Below, piece by piece: positions 52,622 to 62,042 of a stretch of DNA of 64,000 nt. Position 1 is the stretch's first letter. The number at the start of each line of letters is the position of its first letter. This DNA is from Nematopogon swammerdamellus (taxonomy: Eukaryota > Arthropoda > Insecta > Lepidoptera > Adelidae), in NCBI GenBank assembly GCA_946902875.1, contig OX336344.1, positions 19,799,791-19,863,790 of the forward strand, read 5' to 3'. The notes beneath the pieces are model-generated. The model searched no databases and had not been told where the DNA came from. It was given only the letters and a program-made list of their open reading frames with translations. The translations under genes were made by a program, and so were the position numbers.

Positions 52622-52849
52622 GCATGATCTTTTAATATGTATTATATTCTTTATTGAACACCAATTTATACAAAATAGACACAATAGGTGAGGTTAATGC
52701 CGTGATGCATTCTATTATAACCAATCTTAGGGATGTGAGGGAAGTATATGCAGGCGAACAAGAATAGTTTGTGGCAGTGTATTAAGAAGAAAAGCAATAT
52801 GATAAACTACAAACGAATACTACATAAAATACTTTAATATACGCTTATA

Positions 52850-53992
52850 CAGGTGGCCCAGTTATAGTAGTCCAACAATTTTTTTTAGATGGAGGACATC
52901 ATGTTGACTCATTTAAAAACAACATTAGTTCCGCGAAAATCAATAGTTTAAAAGTTATGATTTTTTTTAACTTTTTTTGAAATTTCTCTATTTTAGTCAC
53001 ATTAACCGCTCTAGTTGGATATCTATTCCACAAAATCGAATGAAAATTGGTATGGAAGTAGAGGAGACATGTAGCTAGTACGTAATGAATAGTTTTAAGG
53101 TTTACTCCTAGACTGTACTGTTTCTATAGCCCTTTCAGTGAATTTTTGTTCAGATTACATTAAAACTGATGAATTTTTGAAAAATCACTGTGAAAAAAAA
53201 AAGTACTACCGGAGATTTGCCCATGCCCTTAAAAACTACCTATACATATCACAATTCTCCAGACCAAAAATTGTAGTGGTGTAATAATTGTAACATATTC
53301 AAAATTAACATAATGTGTACAAAGTCACTACAATAAAAAGTGACGATTACCTTAATAAAAAAAAAAATAAAATTAAAAAACATTAATAAATAGTTTTTAT
53401 GTGTAGACTAGCGCTGTTAGAGACAGGTTTGTGAATAATGTGAAATTGTAGTTGAACTAACGTTGTGAAAAAAATAAGATTTTAAAAATTAAGGTAATCG
53501 TCACTTTTTATTGCAGTGACTTTGTACAAATGATGTTAATTTTGAATATGTTACAATTATTACACCACTACAATTTTTGGTCTAGAGAATTGTGATATGT
53601 ATAGGTAGTTTTTAAGGGCATGGGCAAATCTCCGGTAGTACTTTTTTTTTCACAGTGATTTTTAAAAAATTCATCAGTTTTAATGTAATCTGAACAAAAA
53701 TTCACTGAAAGGGCTATAGAAACAGTACAGTCTAGGAGTAACCTTAAAACTATTCATTACGTACTAGCTACATGTCTCCTCTACTTCCATACAAATTTTC
53801 ATTCGATTTTGTGGAATAGATATCCAAATAAAGCGGTTAATGTGACTAAAATAGAGAAATTTCAAAAAAAGTTAAAAAAAATCATAATTTCTAAACTATT
53901 GATTTTCGCGAACTAATGTTGTTTTTAAATGAGTCAACATGATGTCCTCCATCTAAAAAAAATTTTTGGACTACTATAACTGGGTCACCCTG
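52850..53992. mobile_element. Fold-back element with arms of about 500 bp
   Basis: Left arm about 52850-53353, right arm about 53492-53992, nearly perfect complements. The unique centre is 138 bp. Ends CAGGTGGCCCAGTTATAGTA and TACTATAACTGGGTCACCCTG, between TA and TA. No coding frame. Inserted in the LINE and hence in the host intron. Confidence 0.9.
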
Positions 53993-54094
53993 TATATGTA
54001 TATAATAGACTTACATATTATATTACATATTACATATCATTATTATGCACTTAAATCAGTGGTGCTGTTGTTCAACACCATCAACTGAATGACA

Positions 54095-54239
<145 letters not shown>

Positions 54240-54499
54240 AGCGGGGAATTACATAATGCAATATAAATGCATTTACTTCAGTAAGGACAGGGAAAGATTC
54301 TTCAAATTTATCTTAAATACATTCATAGACGTAGTGGAGCATATAAGCACGGGCAGATTATTCCAGAGGCCAGCTGTTTGTACTGTGAAAGAGTCCGTGT
54401 AGTACGAACTTGAATGAGCCGGTATTGCCAAGAGTAGGTTTTCAGCAGATCTTAAAGCCAGACCATGAGAAGATTTTGGACATAATTTAAATGTTTTTA

Positions 54500-54740
54500 T
54501 GTAACTTTACATCCCGACAACACCTGCCTATGCCCGTGGTGTCAGTCCATTATATCTAGCTCCTGTAGGAACTAGGTTCCATGTCTTTGTTTCCCTTGAT
54601 CGTGCCGGCTACATGGAACTGACCGGAAAATACGAACTGTTTTCATAGCCGTTTCTATCGACCTCCGTTCAGTGCGGTGGTATCAATCCGGACGAATTGA
54701 ACCCTGTCACCTAGTAAGGCAAGGGAAGGAGCCAACAGTT
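54500..54740 (-). repeat. Diverged SINE-B body
   Basis: GTGCCGGCTACATGGAACTG, 'CATAGCCGTTTCTATCGACC', and 'CACCTAGTAAGGCAAGGGAA'. An old copy without head. Confidence 0.55.
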
Positions 54741-54772
54741 TAATAAATAAATCGACAAGGTGTAGCGCGTGC

Positions 54773-54870
54773 GTGCTTGTAGCATAGTGGCAGGTAGCAC
54801 AGTGGTTAACGCACCACTCTCTCATACCCAGAAGTCGGATGTTCGAATCCTGTGTGTGTGCTAGGGAGTT
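54773..54870 (+). repeat. tRNA-like SINE remnant
   Basis: GTAGCACAGTGGTTAACGCA (A-box-like) and 'GATGTTCGAATCCTGTG' (B-box-like), 45 nt apart. A full cloverleaf is not convincing. Confidence 0.5.
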
Positions 54871-55146
54871 TTTCGAAGGTTCTTACAGTTTACATAATTA
54901 TCAATTACTCCGGTGAAAGAAAACACTGCGATAAAACTTGTACACTAGGCATGCTATATTAGTATTTATGTTTTATTGTTATCAGAACTACATTTTTGGG
55001 ACCTACGCAACACTTGGATTCGTCAATGTCATGTATGCACTTTTTATGTTTAGGCAATATTTCTTCACTTAACATGGCAAGAGGCTACCATTTCCTCTAT
55101 CTCTATCTAGAGAGAGACTTTTCTTATAAAAGGAAGCTTATGTCAG
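54871..55146. other. No gene seen
   Basis: AT-rich intron 6 sequence. Confidence 0.5.
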
Positions 55147-56130
55147 TCAGTCAGCGTGTAAGCGTCCACTGCTGGACATACGCCTCTTCAATTTTCCTCC
55201 AGTCCTCCCGGCCTTCAGCGATACGGAACCACTGATTTCCGCCGGCGTACTTGATGTCGTCGTCCCACCTGGCGGGTGGTCTTCCCACACTCTGTTTTCC
55301 TGTCCACGGCCGCCAGTGTAGGACACGGTTACTGCAACGGTCATCTTCTCTTCGGCTAACGTGCCCAGGCCACTGCCACTTGATCTTAGCCACCCGGTGT
55401 CCAATATCGACTACTTTGGTGCATCGGCGGAGTTTTCCAAAGGCAGCCCAACCCAGTTGAATTCGTCTCTCCACCTCCTTAAGCAGACCTTGTCTACCAA
55501 GCCGCAGAATTTGACTGAGGTATACGTACTCTTCAAACTGTTCGATCACTTCTCCGCCAATAACAATTTGTCCTCCCGTCATAAACTCGGTCGCCATGAC
55601 CTTGGTTTTGTCCCGGTTCATCTTCAGACAAACCTTCATAGACGCTGTATAAAGGTCTTTCAGCATGATCTGAAGCTGATCTCGAGAATTTGACAGAATA
55701 ACAATGTCATCGGCGAAGCGCAGATGACTGGAGAAGATCTCCATTCACGTTTATACCCATGTTGTCCCACTCAAGCGTCTTGAACACATCTTCCAATGCG
55801 TTTGTGAAGAGCTTGGGTGAGAAGACATCCCCCTGCCTTACGCCTTTACCAAGGAGGATGGGTTAGGTATTCTCGTGAAGCCTCACAGTCATCGTCGCGG
55901 ACCGATACAGATTTCAGAGCACCTCGATTTAGCAGTGGTCGATTCTGCACCTGAGGAGGGAGTTTTCGACAGCCCATTTTTAAACTGAGTCGAACGCCTT
56001 CTCATAGTCGACGAAGCCTAGAAAGAGCTCTTGTTGTACTCTTCGCATTTTTGCACCATTTGTCTCACAGTAAATATGTGGTCCATGGTGCCGTATCCTT
56101 TCCTAAATCCAGCTTGCTCAAATGCTAAAA
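55147..56130 (-). pseudogene. RTE-like LINE fragment
   Basis: The 55744-55151 frame has the RT box RFADDIVI, then the post-RT tail 'WQWPGHVSRREDDRCSNRVL' and GRPPARWDDDIKYAG, typical of lepidopteran 'endonuclease-reverse transcriptase' RTE-like elements. To the right, in other frames, KGYGTMDHIFTVRQM and FVDYEKAFDSV are still legible. Several frameshifts. The 5' half is gone. Confidence 0.8.
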
Positions 56131-56679
56131 TGTAAGCAGGTAGAAATATTAATTATAAAATAATGTACAAGCATCTTAAGAAAACGGTCTAGACGCAGTG
56201 TCTGACAGCTAGCTTGCGCCAGTTGTCGCTGAATTTAAGCCTAGCCGGTTCACATAGATGATTCATTCAGTTCACAAGTGTATAAAACTGAACTGAAAGC
56301 TAGTTAAACATAATCTAATCAAAACACACAATAGCACAGTAGCATCAAAATAATTGTCAACACATAAAAAAATTAATAAAAGCATCAATAGATTTGTCAA
56401 TAAGGTAACAATTTAATAATACAAGCATTAAAATAATGTCTTAAAGGTTGGCTGAAATATTCTTTCTGCAATATGTTCGCATTCTTTCCAGACACGGCTG
56501 GCCGGTGCCCAGTTATTGCAGGAACGCGAATCATGCTTCTGTGACGTAGGCGGATCACATAAACAAAAAAATATGGCACCGTTCCACCTCACGGTATGCA
56601 AATGACTAATGGGGTTTAAGAGAAATCGGAGTTGCGCGGGAATACTGAATTCATTCACAGATCTACACATCTTACTCTA
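56131..56679. other. No gene seen
   Basis: AT-rich intron 6 sequence. Minus frames at 56397-56670 have no support. Confidence 0.5.
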
Positions 56680-56900
56680 CGGTTCATCCGTAGGACTTAC
56701 GTGAGGGAGCTAGGTGCCATGCCCGAGCTTCAATTGCGTTCTCGCCTGCAACTCTAAACCTGGATTAACTATTTTTCATAGCCGTTATGATCTTCATTCA
56801 GTGCGGTGATGACAACCCGGATGGCTTTCTCTTCCACCCAGTAGAGATAGAGCTGAGGAACTTTACATGGAGTCTGAAATTTTGAACAAATCGTCTTTAT
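56680..56900 (-). repeat. Strongly diverged SINE-B-like body
   Basis: GAGCTAGGTGCCATGCCCGA, CATAGCCGTTATGATCTTCA, and 'CAGTGCGGTGATGACAACCC' keep the order of the B body. Confidence 0.45.
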
Positions 56901-56964
56901 TTTTATAAAACCAACATGGGTGGCTGTGCCGAGGGACCAATCGCGCAGTAGACAGAGCCAAATT

Positions 56965-57380
56965 CAGAGTAGGTAAAATAAATATAAATACTTATCGATG
57001 CCCTTGCATCTTCAATCCAGTTGAATTATATGTAAAGTATGTATATAAGTATGTATGTATAGTATATAAGAGATGATGTAGGTATATTATAATATTTATG
57101 TTTCATAATGTATATAGGTAATTATGTACATGTAAGGATTTATATTGATTGTATAATATGTATCTTTGTACAATTTGTATATGTGTGTATTTATATTTCA
57201 TACTACTGTTCCCTCTTTAGTACGGCATTGTCCGCCCCTACGTGTTTTCCACATCGCAAAGGTTAGTTCGTAAAGAATGCCGCAAGGCATTAAACTCACC
57301 TTTTGTAACCTTTTTATACAATGGTGTACAATAAAGTAAATTTAATTTCATTTAATTTCATTTAATTCATTTCATTTTCA
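56965..57380 (+). mobile_element. LINE 3' UTR and tail
   Basis: Mirror of 31938-32300: CTTGCATCTTCAATCCAGTT, 'TAATGCCTTGCGGC' (as complement), then AATAAAG and (ATTTC)n. No coding sequence left. Confidence 0.75.
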
Positions 57381-57382
57381 AA

Positions 57383-57480
57383 TGAACCTCTCCTCGCGAA
57401 ACCACGCTCAGTGAGATACCATGCCCGTAGATTTGCGGACTGTTACTGGGCTGTCTAGCCTATTGGAAAGAAGTTTGAAT
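57383..57480 (-). repeat. Repeat J fragment
   Basis: 'CTCCTCGCGAAACCACGCTC' to 'GGGCTGTCTAGCC', reverse complement of 30340-30480. Confidence 0.65.
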
Positions 57481-57718
57481 ACGCCAAGGTTAAAGGATTC
57501 TGGAAGCACACTGGCCGGAAGACAGTTCCACACCCTAACCTAACCCGAACGATTTTGAGAAACGACAAAATCCAATATCAACAACAAACGAGTGCTAAAC
57601 CTCTCTGCGATGAGTGTTGCGGAGACAAGACGGTTAGCAGGGAATAAGGAGCAGGGAATAAGGAATGATAGGTCCTCAGAGCAGCGTTCATAATAGTACC
57701 TGTAAAACAGACGAAGAG

Positions 57719-57810
57719 AACTTTATTGTTTATTGTATAATTTCATTCATAGGTAATAACCTACGCTTGGACATGTTGAAAATTCCGCCAGTTCTAAATT
57801 CAATGCGAAG
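57719..57810 (+). repeat. Repeat I
   Basis: Same as 30908-31015; begins TTTATTGTTTATTGTATAAT. Confidence 0.7.
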
Positions 57811-57869
57811 AAGTCTGCTGTACGAAGTGACTGGCGAAAGAGCAATTATTAAAATCTGCATTAGAAATA

Positions 57870-57965
57870 TAGGAATAAACGCCAAAGGGGTTCGAACCGG
57901 CGACCTTTCGCTTACTAGGCAAGGCTTTGGTCACGAGCCGCTTAGATGCGGTTTGGTTGGTCTAC
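57870..57965 (-). repeat. tRNA-like remnant
   Basis: Minus strand has a B-box-like GGTTCGAACCCC, but the rest does not fold into a full tRNA. Likely SINE-derived. Confidence 0.35.
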
Positions 57966-58076
57966 TACGCCTAATTGTGCGTAGTAGGAGTATCCTCTGA
58001 TTCCGCAAATCTTAAGATTGCCTCGTGGAAATGTACAATATCTTCTTCTGTATCAGTGAGATAATCCTAACTTCAA

Positions 58077-58240
58077 ATCAAATCAAATCAAATCAAAATA
58101 TATTTATTGCACTTGAAATTTTTTTTGCAAAAGGTGCAGCTTAACACCGTAGGCGTTCTCCTCCAGCCAACCTTTGGGTTATTATGAAAAAGTGTGGAGT
58201 GGCAGAGAAGAAATAAATGAATGATGGATGATAAAATATA
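58077..58240 (-). mobile_element. LINE-type tail
   Basis: (CAAAT)n, 'AAAATATATTTATTGCACTT', AAGGTGCAGCTTAACACC and CCAACCTTTGGGTTATTATG resemble the tails at 31938 and 42628, but a different subfamily. Confidence 0.55.
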
Positions 58241-58414
58241 GACATATAATTTAAACAGATAATAAAACACAAATACAAATAAATGGAGAAACATACATAT
58301 ATATATATATAAATATATACAATATATATGATATATAAACATACGTACTTATAAATAACATATACAGGGGAGGTAACAATAGACTCTAAAACATTTATCT
58401 ACATGAATTATTTG

Positions 58415-58893
58415 TACCGTGTGGGGTCGGTACTTAAAAAGAATAGCCCCACTGCATCTCTCCCCGTCGCATGTCGTAAAAGTCGACTAAGGGATAAGAA
58501 AATTCGTCAGCCTCGGTAGCTCAGTGGCGCGGTTGGTTAGTCAACTGTTATTAAGCAACGCTGAGCGCGGTCAGTGATTGGATGGGTGAACGCTCGACCG
58601 TTGGAGGCTGACCGTGGTCCGGATTCCACGTTAAACTGTAGGTCCCTTCCCTTCTTACCTTACTAGGTGGTAGGGTTTATCCCGGCCGGGTTGGTACCAC
58701 CGCACTGAAGGAAACGTCGGTCGAAACGGCTATGTAAATAGTTCGTGTTTTCCGTCCAGTTTAGTGTAGCCGACATGAAATGAAGGGAAGCACTGACATG
58801 GCACCTAGTTCACCCTGTGTTATGGGCTGACATCACGGATGTTGTAGGTGATGTAGCCAACCGTGTTAGGTTCCATAAAAAAAAAAAAAAAAA
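58415..58893 (+). repeat. Composite SINE: family-A head, 5S-like head, B body
   Basis: Near-identical to 20228-20699, with the same AAGAAAATTC joint. 5S-like head 58506-58612 is closed by GTCAGCCTC/GAGGCTGAC. Ends in an A-run of about 19. Confidence 0.85.
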
Positions 58894-59180
58894 GAACTCT
58901 AATGAATAAAGTTTGTAAGCTTGGATGTAGGAGGTTATCTCCGAAAATACTCATCCGACTTTAAAAAAGTATTTGACCAAAATTTAGAATAGACCTTCAA
59001 GAGCTAGTTAATAATTCTGAAGTTCCAAAAAGTGCGTCAGAACACGCTTTTTAAACACAAATACTGACGAGGATAGACGAATATCGACGAATAACATCAT
59101 CGTAACCATAGACAATCAGCGGATAATGCTCTTCCCACAATTGGATCTTAGGGTCAATCGCGTAGGTGAATTATCATGTT
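58894..59180. other. No gene seen
   Basis: Intron 6 sequence without supported features. Confidence 0.5.
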
Positions 59181-59445
59181 TTTTTTGTGTAATCCCTTAT
59201 ATGGATGGCTGAGTCGGAGGGGCTAAAGCGCATGCTCCGACCAGCCAATATCACCTCCGAGAAGGTAGGTGCCATACCGGAGACTTCCCTGGATTGCTGG
59301 CTATACTGGACTGGAGGAGAAAACAACCGAGGCTGCTATGCGGCCATCTTACATCCAGTACGGTGGTACTAACCCAGTCGGCTACAATTTGAGCCTACCA
59401 CCTAGTAAGGGCCAAGGGAAGGGACCTACAGTTTTACACCGGTTC
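59181..59445 (+). repeat. Family-D repeat
   Basis: Near-identical to 27336-27580, slightly longer at the right ('CAGTTTTACACCGGTTCCGA'). Confidence 0.8.
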
Positions 59446-59507
59446 CGAATGGTGAAGCTGTAGGTGTAGGTATGCACGTAAATTTTTTCGTCAGAAAAAA
59501 CTCATTG

Positions 59508-59585
59508 GTACACGCCGACCGGATTCGAACCTAGGACCTCTCGCATGAGAAGCCGATGCCCAAACTACTCGGCCACCCGCCCCTT
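59508..59585 (-). repeat. tRNA-Ser-like pseudogene or SINE
   Basis: The minus strand reads GGGGCGGGTGGCCGAGTAGT, then AGGTTCGAATCCGGTCGG. It has A-box and B-box words. The anticodon loop appears to be 6 nt, and acceptor pairing is poor, so it is not a convincing gene. Confidence 0.45.
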
Positions 59586-59792
59586 ATGTGATTCTGATAG
59601 TATTATCTCACCGAAATCTATAATGTCTTCTTCTGTATCTGAGATGATCTCACATTAGTAGAACTATAGACAATCGGAGGGTAATCCTCCATTCTGCAAT
59701 TGGGCCTTCGAGTTTGTGAAATACAACCTTAATTTTAAGCTTAATTTTCGTCAAAACTGTTAAAATTATAGATGATTTCTTAATTCTTACAG

Positions 59793-60101
59793 AGCAACCA
59801 GGCAGAGGAAGATCTCAGCCAGCTGGTGCCTAAGAACGATACTCTTACGAAACGCATTCGTTCTCAAGGTATGAGGCTGTTCACCTGGATACGTCAGTTG
59901 CTGCGCAGGAGTGTACTTATCGGCAGACCTCGCAAGCAACGGAAAAGAACTGAAACTCAGTCAAGATCCGGCACGTACATGCCTGAAGAAAGACTGACGC
60001 AGAGGAAGTATGAATTCAAAATTGAAACAGATTCGTCAGAGGGTATATGGAAAATCAAAGATGATTTGTCTAGTAAGAAGGGTTTAGAAACTGATGTGTG
60101 A
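59793..60101 (+). CDS. Seven-exon gene, exon 7 (end)
   Basis: After TTCTTACAG, phase 0. Reads SNQAEEDLSQLVPKNDTLTK, a basic amphipathic segment (RIRSQGMRLFTWIRQLLRRS), RPRKQRKR (NLS-like), and ends KKGLETDV TGA. Residues about 324-425. The change from acidic body to basic tail is the one clear structural feature of the protein. ATTAAA at 60172 may be its poly(A) signal. Confidence 0.65.
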   Translation, partial: SNQAEEDLSQLVPKNDTLTKRIRSQGMRLFTWIRQLLRRSVLIGRPRKQRKRTETQSRSGTYMPEERLTQRKYEFKIETDSSEGIWKIKDDLSSKKGLETDV

Positions 60102-60171
60102 TTTTGAATGTATGGTTATTATTTTTTTATGGCATTCGAAAACATGTTAATTTTTTTTTCTTTTTCGTGGA

Positions 60172-60177
60172 ATTAAA
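60172..60177 (+). terminator. Candidate poly(A) signal ATTAAA
   Basis: 71 nt past the stop codon of the seven-exon gene, followed by T-rich sequence. Confidence 0.4.
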
Positions 60178-60214
60178 ATATCTAATTTGAAGAAACTTGT
60201 TCTTTTATTATTTT

Positions 60215-60395
60215 ACCTGTCATAGTTGTCTATGTCGTCTGTGATCTTAGCCCATCATGCCTTAGTGACGAGATGCTTCCCACTTTGGTCGTGGCGACTA
60301 CACTTAACTGGACGGTAAACAGGGACTATTTTCATAACAGCTTCAACATGGCTTCAACCGACCTTCCTTCAGAGAGCTGTGTTTGTACCAGTATT
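60215..60395 (-). repeat. Diverged SINE-B body
   Basis: 'CTACACTTAACTGGACGGTA', CATAACAGCTTCAAC and CGACCTTCCTTCAGAG keep the order of the B body. Confidence 0.5.
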
Positions 60396-60784
60396 ATTTA
60401 CTAACTATCATTGGCTAACTGAAATTCATTAGTTTTGGTCTTGTCAACCTCACGATAGTTCTAATTTAAGCACAATTTCTTTATGAATCATAATTGTTTT
60501 CAAGTTCATTCAGCCCACGGAGAAAACCCGCTCGATTCAATGCTCTGATGATTCACTCAAAGATCTTACATTAAAACTATTTAGCAACATTGCCCATCCA
60601 GCCAGCCAATAATGGTCTTGACGGTGAACACAGCCACCAGAATTTCAACACAACAAATCAGAATTTCCTAGAAAAAGAACAAGGTCCAAGTTTTACGACC
60701 ATAATAATGACGACATTAAATATCGTCTACTAAAAATTAAGGTCACGGTTCTAGGCGAAACTTCAGCATGTATGTGCTCATGAC

Positions 60785-60985
60785 AAATATTAGTATCAGT
60801 TTTCCCATGGAACTAGTGGGACATAATAAATTAAATATATCAGTATCAGTTTTCCCATGGACCTAGTGGAACATAATAAATAAAAATATTAGTATCATTT
60901 GTCCCATGGAACTAGTGGGATATACTTGTCCCACTAGTCCCATCATGGGACAAGGTCAATGGTACTAGTGGAACGGACAGTGAAT
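60785..60985. repeat. Minisatellite with palindromic words
   Basis: Three copies of about 56 bp ('CAGTTTTCCCATGGAACTAG' then TGGGACATAATAAAT), followed by TTGTCCCACTAGTCCC, CATGGGACAAG and GGTACTAGTGGAACGG in inverted order. Confidence 0.75.
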
Positions 60986-61376
60986 TTGAGCTAAAGAATC
61001 ATAAATATACACTCGTATCATGTCTAGAGCTAATAGCAACGTGCTCTGAAATAATCAGAGAATTGGCAGTGGTTAAATAAATTAGTCGTTGATAATTTGG
61101 CAACAATCACATCTTTCACACAGCCGTTGTGCCCATTTTTTCTTGTTCGTGTTAGATTTCTTATTTCCATTGGAATTTCCTCTTCAAAGACGTCATTCAT
61201 GCATGCAATGGCGCCAGTGCCAGCGCTGCTTCCATTATGCCTGTTACATCAGGGTTCAGCAGCCGTGGCCGAGCTGACAACACATGGACAATGCAAGATC
61301 ATCCGTCAACTGGTGCATTCGCCGCATAGCCGCCGTCGCTCGGATTACGTGTCTGCAGCCCTCGCTGAACCCGTGT
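60986..61376. other. Probable upstream region of the next gene
   Basis: Frames at 61089-61441 are open but have no splice or domain support. GC rises toward 61300. Confidence 0.4.
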
Positions 61377-61382
61377 TATATA
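61377..61382 (+). promoter_or_regulatory. Possible TATA box
   Basis: TATATA, 360 nt before the ATG exon. The only clear TATA word in this upstream stretch. The start site would be near 61405. Weak evidence. Confidence 0.25.
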
Positions 61383-61741
61383 CAGACCACACCTTGGGTT
61401 TCCGCCACCAACACGACACAGATCCGATCGAAATAGTTTAGCGTAAATGTAGATTTAACATTCGAATGGACGTCGACGCAGTCTATCTTCGAGAGACATC
61501 TTTAAATGTGCCCTCCTCTCTTTCATTCCGACGGTGCGTGTGAGCGATAGAGCGAGAGGTACCCCGGACGAAGCGCGCCGAAAATAGAACGGACGCGGAT
61601 TCCTGGGCCAAATCTCAAATATCCAGACGCGTGCGCCATGCTAGTTAGATAAAACCGTCGGACGAAAAGATTCTGAGCCCCACTTCTTGTCTGAACTTCT
61701 GCCAGTGAAGACCGGGAGGGAACCACCCGACACCGCACAAA

Positions 61742-61744
61742 ATG
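61742..61744 (+). CDS. First coding exon: ATG only
   Basis: CACAAAATG|GTGAGT: the initiator codon is directly followed by a strong donor, so the first coding exon holds only Met. The next exon continues in phase 0. See 62015-62042 for identity. Confidence 0.45.
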
Positions 61745-62014
61745 GTGAGTTGAGTTCACCTCAGACAAGTGAAACGTTTACGCGACACGCGCCTCCGGAC
61801 GCCGCTAGTGATTTCGGGAATTCTGTGATTGCGGACTGAGGAACCGATCGATACATCGCTCCGCCCGCACCCTAAGCCATAGTGACGTGATAAAGTGAAC
61901 GATGGTAAATGAATGTTGAACTCGGAAGACGAACAGACATCGCACACACACCGACACGCACAAACCACCGGTTACATTGCCCTGAGAGTAATTTTGTCTT
62001 TTCATCATTTTCAG

Positions 62015-62042
62015 AGCGACCTCAGCGCAAAGGACGTCGAAA
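62015..62042 (+). CDS. 28-nt second coding exon, possibly myosin alkali light chain
   Basis: Between TCATTTTCAG and GTGAGTAC. Together with the ATG exon it reads MSDLSAKDVE plus one base (A, so AGR = Arg is possible). From memory this resembles the N-terminus of lepidopteran myosin alkali (essential) light chain, which continues with EF-hand sequence. The rest of the gene lies beyond 62042 and is not visible to 64000. The micro-exon size and double strong donors (GTGAGT twice) favour real splicing. The identity rests on ten residues, so it is tentative. If correct, the product is the essential light chain of muscle myosin. Confidence 0.4.

Noticed and set aside
59508..59585. tRNA-Ser gene
   Set aside because: A- and B-box words are present, but the anticodon loop is short and acceptor stem pairing is poor. 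Better read as a tRNA-derived repeat.
61097..61441. Plus-strand frame of 114 codons
   Set aside because: No domain. It overlaps another frame and lies in the presumed promoter of the next gene.
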